In this document: piece by piece, positions 56,220-64,000 of the stretch
Numbering within the stretch: position 1 is the stretch's first letter
How the letters are laid out: each line of letters opens with the position of its first letter
Source of the DNA: Ampullaceana balthica
Taxonomy: Eukaryota > Mollusca > Gastropoda > Lymnaeidae
Direction of reading: 5' to 3'
NCBI GenBank assembly: GCA_944989445.1
Contig: CALYLW010000136.1
Location: 1,541,413-1,605,412, forward strand
Length of the DNA stretch: 64,000 nt
Made by a program: the position numbers and the translations under genes
Notes under the pieces: model-generated
What the model saw: only the letters and a program-made list of their open reading frames with translations
Database searches by the model: none
What the model was told of the DNA's origin: nothing

Positions 56220-58756
56220 GTTACAGACGCTCCTTCTATAAAGAAGATTATTGCGTCCTAAGCTTATCTATGCTTTGTGTTTAGTCCTGCATTTTTATTA
56301 GAGATTTAAATTTTGACTAAGTGTTGGTTTTCCTGGTTTCTTCAGGCAACCCATACCCCGCCCGAATTCCGGACGGGAAGAACGAAAATTTGTATGTGTT
56401 TGTTCTTGCATACGGAATAAGAAAGTTTTTTTTTATCATTATGTCTATCTGAGGGTTGTATTAAGTTATTTTTGTGTTGTATTTCTAAATTAGAATTAAT
56501 TGCTTTATGTATGATTACTACTTTACTCTTGGTTCTTCTTCCTCTAGTGTTTCAAGGTTTAATGATTTAACTAAGTGTGTTATTCTTGTCAGTTTTGAAT
56601 ATTCTCCAGTAATGAATCTGGCAGCTCTTTTTTGAATTTGTTCTAGTTTATCAATGTTTTCTTTGGTGGATGGGTCCCATACAGAAGATGCATATTCTAG
56701 TACAGGTCTCACCAAAGTGAGGTAGCATTTTAGTTTTATATCTCTATTACATTTGTAAAAGTTTATTTTTATAAAGCCTAAGGTTTTGTTTGATTTTTAA
56801 TAACTTCATTGACATGGGGATTCCATTATAGTTTCTCATTTATTATGACTCCTAAGTATTTTGCATCTTTAGTTTGGGTAAGTTCTTTTCCATGAATGAA
56901 ATATTTTTAATTTTTTGTTATATTCTCTTTGTTACTCTTAACAGTTGACACTTCTCTGGGTGGAAAGACATACTCCAGTTAGTTTCCCATTTTATCAATT
57001 CATCTAAGTCTTTTTGTAAAATTTAGCTATCTTGTTCTGATTTAATTGCTCTAAAGATTATGCAACAATCAGGTAATAACCTAACTTTTTTTTCCTGTTG
57101 AGATAATGTTGGGTAAATCATTTATATAAATTAAAAAGAGTAAGGGACCTAGCACAGTTCCTTGTGGAACTCCTGAGTTAACCTTTATCTGTCAGATTTA
57201 GATCCATTGACTATTAAAGTTTGCTCCCTACCCAAAAGGAAGTCTTGGATCCTGTGATGTAAGGGACCTGAGATTCCAAAATAGTTAAGTTCTTAAAGTA
57301 AACTTTGTCAATTGCTTTTGAGAAGTCTAGTAATAGTATGTCTATGTTATCATTATTGTCTAAGCCCTTTGATAGTTCATCTATTAAACCTATTAATTGT
57401 GTTTCAAATGATCTGCTTTTTCTAGAGCAGTGTTGATGTGGGCATAGGTCATTATGTTTGTCTAGGTGGTTAACTATTCTACTATATATTATGTGTTCTA
57501 GTAATTATTAGATGATACTAGTAAGTGATACGGGTCTGTTATTACCAGGGTCCTTAGTTTGTGATCTTGTGCATTCCCTATTCAGCATTATGCCCCTTAC
57601 CTCTGTGATGGTCTGGTTGTTAGACCAGTTGTTGAGGATATTACTACGGAAGTGGTGGTGACATGAAAGATTCTTGTCCATTCGCAAACAGCCTATCGGG
57701 TACATAGGACTTACAGGCTGGTCATGGCTCAGAGAGTTGTTAATAAACACGCTGTATGCTGACTCGTTAATGTTTCCTAAGCCCCTGGTAGAGAAGAGAA
57801 CAGTTTTTTTAAAAATTTGTTTGTTTCTATTCTAATGTACAAAGCCATTTGTGATATTTTTATTATATATAATAACATGTGGAAAATATCATTTAAAAAC
57901 TTTAATTAAAATGAGGTTTTTTAATATAATATGATTTAAGATTTTGTGAATAAAGTATGGGTAATATAGTATCATAATTAAATTGTTAAATAACAAACGG
58001 CATTTGATAAATTAAAAACGATATGTCGTGCTTCTATTGATTTACAGTGCTCAAACAATAAATACTAATTACAAAAACAAATAATGTGATTTTTCACCAT
58101 AGTTAACATAAATAAATGTTATGTAAGCAATAGAAGGAAAAAGTAATTTTTTTTTAACGAATTCGTATAATTAATTTGACATCAAAATCAACAATCTACA
58201 TATGGAATATTAATCAAATGGTGTCTTTTTTGTTGTTGTCATTTACAAAGGTAAATGATAGGGTTTACACGGCATGTATTAATAATAATTATCATTATGT
58301 ACAATTAGTTTTAAAACTGACCCACTAAACTAAATTACTAAAAAGTTTATTCATTCATACTAACCTGAACACTAATGTCCACTCTCCATGTGTAACGACT
58401 GGTGATCCCATTTTTTGTAGGATCATGTTATCAACGTCAGATTCAATCGTAAATTCTTCTTCCCAACTATTCAACCCAAACAATGAACACTCCCCAGTGG
58501 AGATTCTATAGTTCGCACTTTTACAAGAGGATAAAGTGATACATTTTGAAACACACCCGGTCCTGTCACTCGAATAAGACTGTGAGATTAAACCAGAAAA
58601 TGGCAATTTCGTGGACAGTCTCTTCCCCTTAATAATCTGTAAATTATGATCTCGATCTTTCTGACACGTTTTTGCTTCCAATATATTCCAATTTACTAGT
58701 AACAAACAAAAGTAACTCGAGAATATTGTTGAACACTGCATGCTGGAGTTGTACAC
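51205..58756 (-). CDS. Secreted PAN/apple-domain protein with C-terminal Cys/Trp-rich module
   Basis: The three exons are 58,756-58,365, 57,784-57,601 and 51,588-51,205. Junctions are phase 2 then phase 0, and the total is 319 residues. Exon 1 encodes a signal peptide (an alternative ATG is at 58,741) and a PAN/apple domain with [16 protein letters not shown] and GECSLFG. The rest is one module running from EWTLVFR through [41 protein letters not shown] and [18 protein letters not shown] to [12 protein letters not shown] recall this module from many molluscan and other invertebrate secreted proteins but cannot name it. Acceptors TCTACCAG and TGTCCAG and donors GTTAGT and GTAAGG fit the consensus. 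A secreted carbohydrate- or ligand-binding role is inferred from the PAN domain only. Confidence 0.85.
51600..51755. other. Intron sequence near exon 3 of the PAN-domain gene
   Basis: Short unique stretch that includes the splice acceptor of exon 3 (minus strand). No other feature. Confidence 0.5.
51760..52230 (+). repeat. Interspersed repeat, copy 2
   Basis: Partner of 30,480-30,910 in the same orientation, moderately diverged. Here it lies in intron 2 of the PAN-domain gene, antisense to it. No conserved frame. Confidence 0.75.
52607..52790 (+). repeat. TTCGACC element, partial third copy
   Basis: Two CGTTTCGACCCC units and a GATGGTTCTACC variant are followed by the same AT-rich centre as 2,640-2,815 (AATAATATAGTTTAATATTA). 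It breaks off after ACAACCTGTTTTC. Confidence 0.65.
52860..53950 (-). pseudogene. Mutator-like (MULE) transposase relic
   Basis: On the minus strand the order is an N-terminal segment with [20 protein letters not shown], then [19 protein letters not shown] (first catalytic Asp in DG), then [20 protein letters not shown] (second Asp) and [15 protein letters not shown] (C-x2-H). The C-terminal part contains YLEHKYIRG and an EGLHH...KHPTKWTF pattern. Several frameshifts and stops break it. The domain order is that of the MULE/MuDR DDE transposases. It lies in intron 2 of the PAN-domain gene. Confidence 0.8.
53930..54960 (+). repeat. Microsatellite-carrying interspersed repeat, tandem units
   Basis: Units begin at about 53,935, 54,340 and 54,870 with CCTTATATTAACTTCACCGC. 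The first has a GTCC/CCGTCCG-rich tract, the others CTGTC/CTCT tracts. Each is followed by ACCCA or ACCAATTA, GAGCTGAAATTTGGCA-like and TTTCAGATCGATCGAACG segments, and the interior ends in TAAGGGATTTATAGTCAAAA. Confidence 0.75.
55012..55485 (+). pseudogene. OTU-protease domain fragment, probably Helitron-encoded
   Basis: A 157-codon open stretch with [20 protein letters not shown] and, further on, a hydrophobic beta segment and [12 protein letters not shown]. This is the second half of an OTU cysteine-protease domain, with the catalytic His in GHY. The DGN-C catalytic Cys half is missing, and a repeat has been inserted directly upstream. OTU domains are known parts of some Helitron proteins. 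A Helitron 3' end follows 250 bp downstream in the same direction. An OTU-carrying retroelement is the alternative. Confidence 0.65.
55600..55736 (+). mobile_element. Helitron 3' terminus beside the OTU fragment
   Basis: The hairpin is at 55,705-55,723 (GCGGCGTA, CGC loop, TACGCCGC), followed after 9 bases by CTAG at 55,733-55,736. About 130 bp upstream resembles 38,895-38,972, so it is the same family as the palindrome ends. Confidence 0.72.
55740..56140. other. Intron DNA without recognisable features
   Basis: AT-rich stretch between the Helitron end and a microsatellite. Nothing was recognised. Confidence 0.5.
56146..56220 (+). repeat. (TCTTA)n microsatellite
   Basis: About 14 pentanucleotide units with one interruption. 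The adjacent sequence (from TCTGTTACAGACGC) is the interspersed repeat also at 12,240. Confidence 0.95.
56215..56440 (+). repeat. Interspersed repeat shared with 12,240-12,480
   Basis: Same order of landmarks as the left-arm copy. It contains CCGAATTCCGGACGGGAAG, related to the CTGGAATTCGGACG motif in the Ig-gene introns. Confidence 0.55.
56518..57560 (-). pseudogene. Jockey/CR1-like reverse transcriptase relic
   Basis: The minus strand reads [14 protein letters not shown] (RT motif 1), then [20 protein letters not shown] with a KAIDKV continuation (motif 3 with catalytic Asp), then [16 protein letters not shown] and YINDLPN (motif 4), then [20 protein letters not shown] and [11 protein letters not shown] (thumb region). 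The FADD box and many joints are lost to frameshifts. It begins directly after exon 2 of the PAN-domain gene, in its intron. Confidence 0.8.
57785..58362. other. Intron 1 of the PAN-domain gene
   Basis: A 580-bp AT-rich intron with a consensus donor (58,364) and acceptor (57,785). No repeats were recognised. Confidence 0.7.
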
Positions 58757-59170
58757 AATGACGATTGTGGTGTTAATATTTTGTATAATTTAATTTTCTT
58801 GAAATCTTAATTCGTTTAATTAACTTGTCTATTCTATTTTTACAATATTTAATACGACTTTTGAAGAACCTTTTCTTTTCAAAAATATGAAAGATGCCGT
58901 CATTTAATTTCGTTATAAGTTCTAGAGTTCACAAACTTACCGACGAAAACAAAAATGTAAGATATACAAAACGAAATGCAGTATGGTATCCCGGGACACT
59001 CATAACAAATTGATGATCCACAAAGGAAATGTGGCGTTCAAAAGTTGACATTGTGCTGTAGTATTGATGTAATCAATATTTAAATGTTACTTTAAAGAGG
59101 AAAGTAAATATTTTTCAGTTTGTTCAACACGGGTATCGATTAGGTTTCGACTGTTAAATAAGAAGACTGC
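58757..59170. other. 5' flank of the PAN-domain gene
   Basis: It should contain the promoter (minus-strand gene). I see no convincing TATA box or other element. Confidence 0.4.
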
Positions 59171-59174
59171 TTTT

Positions 59175-60190
59175 TTAAATCCTTTATATTAACTCGTGGT
59201 GTCTGCGGCCGACCGACCGACCGACCGACCGACCGACCGACCTTGTCGCTAAAACTTTTGATCGATTTTTAACCCACTTGCTCGTAAGCCAGCGAGCTGA
59301 AATTTTGTAGGCAGTTTTGAACCGATTATAAAAACAATGTATCCAAATTTCAGATGGATCGCATGGACCGTAATTAAATTATTGATTTTTTAGATAATTT
59401 TATTTATTCCAATGTATCATGCTATTTTTTGAGATAGAGCGTCGCGGTGCGTATTATATTGAACAACCTTTCTATCGCGCAATAAGGTGCGTATTTTATT
59501 GACAACTCTTTTTATAAACATATTCCTAATCGGTGCGCATTATATTAAACATGTTTTACGACACAACTGCAATTTTGTATTTCTGGATGGTCTGGCGCTG
59601 CGTATTATAATGAACATTCTTTTAGTTACTTCTCGTACATAAAGGATTTATAGTCAAAAACTTGGTTTTTTACGGGTTTTTCTTATTAAAATCCTTTATA
59701 TTAACTCGTGGTGTCTGCGGCCGCCCGCCCGCCCGACCGCCCGCCCGACCATCCGCCCTTGTCGCCAAAATTTTTGATCGATTTTTAACCCACTTGCTCG
59801 TAAGCTAGCGAGCTGAAATTTTGCAGGCAGTTTTGTACCGATGATAAAAACAATGTATAAAAATTTCAGATCGATCGTATGTACCGTAATTAAATTATTG
59901 ATTTTTTAGATTATTTTATTTATTCCTATGTATCATGCTATTTTTTGAGATAGAGCGTCGCGGTGCGTATTATATTGAACAACCTTTCTGTCGCGCAATA
60001 AAGTGCGTATATTATTGACAACTCTTTTTATAAACATATTCCTGATCGGTGCGCATTATATTAAACAAGTATTACGACACAACTGCAATTTTGTATTTCT
60101 GGATGGTCTGGCGCTGCGTATTGTAATGAAAATTCTTTTAGTTACGTCTCGTACATAAAGGATTTATAGTGAAAAACTTGTTTTTTTTGC
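59175..60190 (+). repeat. Microsatellite-carrying interspersed repeat, two ~510-bp units
   Basis: The units begin AATCCTTTATATTAACTCG at about 59,178 and 59,690. The first carries (GACC)n (59,210-59,240) and the second a (CCGC/CCGA)n tract (59,720-59,756) at the same point after GTGTCTGCGGCC. Both then share ATCGATTTTTAACCCACTTG, GCGAGCTGAAATTTTG, GTGCGTATTATATTGAAC and TAAAGGATTTATAGT. It is non-coding. Confidence 0.85.
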
Positions 60191-60194
60191 GGTT

Positions 60195-61610
60195 TTTTTA
60201 AATTTTCCCTCAAGAAATCATTAAGAATTGACAGCTCAAAAAATGTTTGGAACTTTGTTTTTATTTAAGTCTCTTTATTTAACGCAAATAAAGTTTAAGG
60301 AAATTTAATTTGTATATGAGCATATTTCAAATTTAAAGTGATAATGGGTGTAGATATAATAAAATGTAAACAAAATAGTTATATAACGACATTTGTTTAA
60401 AAATTTTTTTTTCATAATTGCTAAATTTTGAACGTTTTTCACATTCGATTATTAAAAATTATAAACACATGAAAAGGATTCTTTACAATTATTATTTCCA
60501 TTATTTTTTAAACAAAGCTGATAGTCTTTAAGATACAGCAAAATTCGGTGCGTTGGTAGCCCAAAATACTGAAAGGAGCATATGTTCCAAGTTTACAACA
60601 TTTCGGCATTCATTTTTGTGGTAGCAGTTTTTATAAAGGTTATTTTTTGCCAAATAACCTTAGTCAACAAAATTTTTATTCTTTTAAAGAATTCATTTTA
60701 TTTAGTATTCTTTTTAAAATTCTAATTACGTTTGCATTGAATCTTTCTGCATTTATATAAGAATACAATAATATTACAAATTTAATCAGGGACAAGGCAA
60801 TTTTCACTAAAGCTTTGAAAATTTCAGTGAGAATAAAATATGGCTGATGTGTTGAAGTCTAAAACACATTCATTACTGGAAATGGTACTAGAGCAGATAG
60901 CATATTTTATTTTTTCATTTCAAATTTGTTAATCATATTATTTAAATGTTGATTATTAATTCCATTTGGAAATACAAACATACGGACAAATATACTAACA
61001 TACGGACAAAGTTATTAACATACGGACAAAGATGTGATTCGAGTAAAATATTAATGCAATTAATTATGGGTATAAAGTAATCTTTGTAACAATTTACTTA
61101 ATCATTTTCATAACACGGTTCACAGTATGAATGTGATTAAATAGTTAAACATATTGCACCCCCCCCCCAACCCATTAAAAAAAATTAGAAATAGAAATTA
61201 TTTAAAAAATGTGTTCTAAGTCATTTGAGCTCAAATTATTAAGATACGTAATACATGTCTTATGTCGTTAAAATATAATATCAAAGTAATTTTTGACAGT
61301 TATTTTCACACGGAGTTCTACACAATAAAATATATTTCAGACGTCTTTCTTAAATCGTTAAATATTAAATCGTGGCGTCAAATGAGTCGTTGTGGTTTAT
61401 AATAATTTCAAAACATAGGAAAGATTTTTATCATTTTAATTTAGTGTTGTTTTGTGTGTGGATGCGTTAGAATGTGTGTTTTAGAGTTGCGTTTTTTTTT
61501 AAAATTAAGAAACCAATGGCTTAAAAGGAAATAGTTTAAATTAACCCGTAACTTGGACGCAATTCTTTATACACTTTTATAGTCTTCTCGAAAGATCGAT
61601 TTTTGCTATG
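60195..61610. other. AT-rich non-coding DNA with a short tandem repeat
   Basis: The only structure seen is three tandem copies of an approximately 20-bp AACATACGGACAAA unit at 60,975-61,032. No coding exon was recognised. Confidence 0.5.
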
Positions 61611-61619
61611 GGGCTATAA

Positions 61620-62540
61620 CAGATTCACCAAATAAATTGCGTTATCTTATCGTTTTAGGATACAATATCTGAGTAAATAACTAATGAAAGATCCAATCAA
61701 TTGGAATACTTTGGTCTGCAGCCATCCGTTGTTGATGTATTGATCTGAAATGTCAGGAGCCGAAAATACCAAATATTAGTGTGGTGTTAATAAAGTTTAT
61801 TACCTACATATGAAACCATTAAACAACTTGTAATTCGTGGACATAGTAATTTTTACAAAATTATGGCTTCTCCACATTGAAATACTGGATTTGTTTCTTT
61901 AGTAAACGTCGTAAGTTTTGAAAAAATAGAATGTTCAAGCCTCATATTAATAATTACATACATTGTTGCCGAATTTTACAAAAAATAAAATAAAAATAAA
62001 GCATCGATGTGTTGAAAAGATAATGTAAAGTAATATTGTGATATTTTTCTATTCTTCTTTTTTCCTTCTTTTTAATTTTTCCCTAGTCACTGTACTGTAA
62101 TAATAAAAAAATACTTTCTATGTTATGTTATTGTATTACGCCCACTTAGTTACCGCGATTTGTTTTAGAAAGCAATGATATGTATAAAAGATAAGAAGTA
62201 GAATTAGACTTGGAAATAACTTCCTTGTTCAATGGAACCATGGACGTCAATCACAACTTCTTATCTGTTAATCTTTTTCCTGAACCTTTGTTCTCAAAGT
62301 TTTATTATGTAACTATTGAAAAATATGGACACATTGGTAGATATATAATTTATAGGACTGTAACTTAAGTCTGTCTTTCATTGCTAAACTTAAACTCTAA
62401 CGTAAAAAAAGTCGTTATATCGGGAATAATGCCCAACTACGATACCCTAATGAAAGAAAATTGGGTGAGAAAGAGCTGTTATGAAACAAAACATTATTGC
62501 GCCACCAAACACTACGGACTCTAAGTGTTCAAACCGCCGT
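61620..62540 (+). repeat. Upstream block of Ig-like gene copy 3
   Basis: Diverged copy of 36,440-37,380 (shared ACAATATCTGAGTAAATAAC, TACTTTGGTCT, GAAATGTCAGGAGC and related landmarks). It precedes the first exon at 63,479, so it marks the duplicated gene unit. Confidence 0.6.
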
Positions 62541-62706
62541 GTTTTGAGAATCGGTAATCTACATTACTATAAAACTCGTCATTGCTACACATATATTGAC
62601 TACAGCTTGTTGTATTAAATGGTTTCTCTGTCTAGCAAAAAGTTATCCGACAAGCTATCGAAAAGTGTAACATATCATATAGAATGGGACTGCGATACAG
62701 CTTTTA

Positions 62707-62813
62707 AATAAAATACAAAATACTCAAACAAATTGTGTAATGAAAATAATAAAAATAAAGCTCAAATTTATTGTTTTCATTACACAATTTGTTTGTGTAT
62801 TTTGTATTTTATT
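62707..62813. repeat. Near-perfect 47-bp inverted repeat (hairpin)
   Basis: The left arm begins AATAAAATACAAAATACTCA. The right arm ends with the near-exact inverse TGTGTATTTTGTATTTTATT. The loop is about 13 bases. It resembles a foldback element in the upstream region of gene copy 3. Confidence 0.85.
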
Positions 62814-63318
62814 GAAAAGTGATTCAGTTGAAATTAATTGTGCGGAATACTATGAAGGTCCTGGCTCGCTAAAATCATCATAGAAATAGTCTTAAGGTTA
62901 TGTATCGTTTATAGTTTTCAAGGATTCTTTTGCCGTGTGCAGGTAGCCGTAGAGTTATATTTATTTATGGTGTTTTGTTAAGTATTGGATGTCCACTCGT
63001 GCATTTTTCTTCATGTTTTGAGGACTATTGAAAATTCGTTTTTTTTGTTGTTGGGGTAAACCAAACGTCATCTCAATTATACACTAGCATAACATATGAA
63101 ACCCGAAACCTTTTAAGGTATCAACATGTTTGTTTACATGTGTGTAGAGAATGTCGTAGTTTAATTGATTTGAAAGAATGAACAAATATTTCTCAAACAC
63201 TACTTAGTAGCATTGGGAAATTAAAATAGGTATCTGAAAAGTGCTGGAATCTATTTTTCCGATGTTAAGGTAAAAAGAGCAGTAAACCTTTTTAAACTAT
63301 ATAACTCTATGTATGACT

Positions 63319-63326
63319 TGACGTCA
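63319..63326 (+). promoter_or_regulatory. CRE site upstream of Ig-like gene copy 3
   Basis: TGACGTCA lies 160 bp before the ATG and is kept at the equivalent place of copy 2 (40,404, 183 bp before its ATG), although the surrounding sequence has diverged. Confidence 0.5.
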
Positions 63327-63478
63327 GCTTACATTTTTGGATTTAAAACCAATCTAAATTCGGAAGCTGATTACTTTGTTGAAATAAGGTGAGAAGAGCA
63401 TGTTGACTGACAAGGTGATCCATCAATTAGCGTCTAACAAATACATTTTGTTTTTTATTTTCCAGTGGCAGTACAAAC

Positions 63479-63524
63479 ATGTCATTTTCTTGGTCGCTAA
63501 TTATTATTGCTTTGCTTGTTACAT
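63479..63524 (+). CDS. Ig-like gene copy 3, signal-peptide exon
   Basis: ATG at 63,479 encodes MSFSWSLIIIALLVT and ends in phase 1 at donor GTAAGT (63,525), as in copy 2 (MSFSWLLFAVLVS). The preceding acceptor TTTTCCAG (63,465) and an upstream donor GTGAGA near 63,390 mirror the candidate 5'UTR intron of copy 2. The remaining exons would lie beyond the window. Confidence 0.7.
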
Positions 63525-64000
63525 GTAAGTATAATGAAAGTAATTGCGAGGAATGTTTTTTTTTGTTGTTTGCTGTTAGTTTAGTTAGAAAAAAAATCAC
63601 CCAAATGGACTGTGAAAATCATATAGAAAAATAGAGAATGTAAAAAAAAAGAAGTAGTAAACGAAGGTGTTTTTATTATATTTTTTTTGATAACGAAAAA
63701 ATATACGGTGTTTAGGAGAGCTAAGTAATTTTTAAAAAATCGTTTCAACAATTTTGGATAGCAAAAATTATTCTTGAATTGATAATGAAAAATATTTTTG
63801 TTGCATTCTTTTGAGTGAAAATGAAGATTAAAACTTTTTGGCTAAGTCAAATTAGTCGCTGTGATTGTGATAATTTTAAATGCATGTATTAGATTTTTAT
63901 TTGTTAAATTTTTGAGTGTTTTTGTGTTTATGTACCAGATAGTGTTTTATCAGTAGGGCTGTCAATATTGTTGAAAAAAACTGTCCAGGTATCCGTTCAA

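Noticed and set aside
57601..57784. Treating this open stretch as part of the reverse transcriptase relic
   Set aside because: Its splice sites and phases match exons 1 and 3 of the PAN-domain gene, and it supplies the expected GCL...CHHHFR part of that module. The RT similarity starts only after the donor site.

Overview
This is an AT-rich, intron-containing, repeat-dense eukaryotic window, most likely from a gastropod mollusc. I infer this from two things: the secreted Ig-like and PAN/apple-type gene products, and a repeat load of hAT, Helitron, Ginger-like, MULE and non-LTR elements with many microsatellites. The species cannot be named from sequence alone. Almost all long open frames are transposon relics. 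I see no operons, rRNA genes, CRISPR arrays or other prokaryotic features.

The left 39 kb (1-39,023) is one very large inverted repeat. The left arm (1-17,751) matches the reverse complement of the right arm (18,388-39,023) around a spacer of about 636 bp. Both arms carry the same hAT element in the same target site, the same pogo-like element, the same decayed NXPE-like gene, the same TTCGACC minisatellite and the same Helitron 3' ends. They differ by point changes and by later arm-specific events. The left arm gained a Ginger-like element (4,380-8,067). The right arm gained a 5'-truncated LINE (34,424-35,348). A 6.6 kb stretch of the right arm (24,328-30,910) replaces 1.4 kb of the left arm (9,930-11,370).

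The host genes form a small family of secreted two-domain Ig-like proteins. The clearest member is on the + strand at 40,587-48,453. It has a signal-peptide exon, two Ig-like exons of 327 bp each and a C-terminal hydrophobic exon, all joined in phase 1, giving 265 residues. The 3' half of a second copy (29,375-30,055) lies inside the right arm, and the first exon of a third copy is at 63,479-63,524. Upstream blocks, including a consensus CRE site, are shared between the second and third copies. The host sequence just outside the right arm begins to repeat at the left edge of the window, so an inverted gene copy probably lies further left.

A second intact gene is on the - strand (58,756 to 51,205). 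Three exons with matching phases encode a 319-residue secreted protein with a PAN/apple domain followed by a Cys/Trp-rich module. Its 6 kb second intron has collected a Jockey/CR1-like RT relic, a Helitron 3' end with an OTU-protease fragment, a MULE transposase relic and several copies of a repeat that carries a different microsatellite at the same internal position in each copy.

The rest (59-63 kb) is another dimer of that microsatellite-carrying repeat, AT-rich DNA and the diverged upstream block of the third Ig-like gene.
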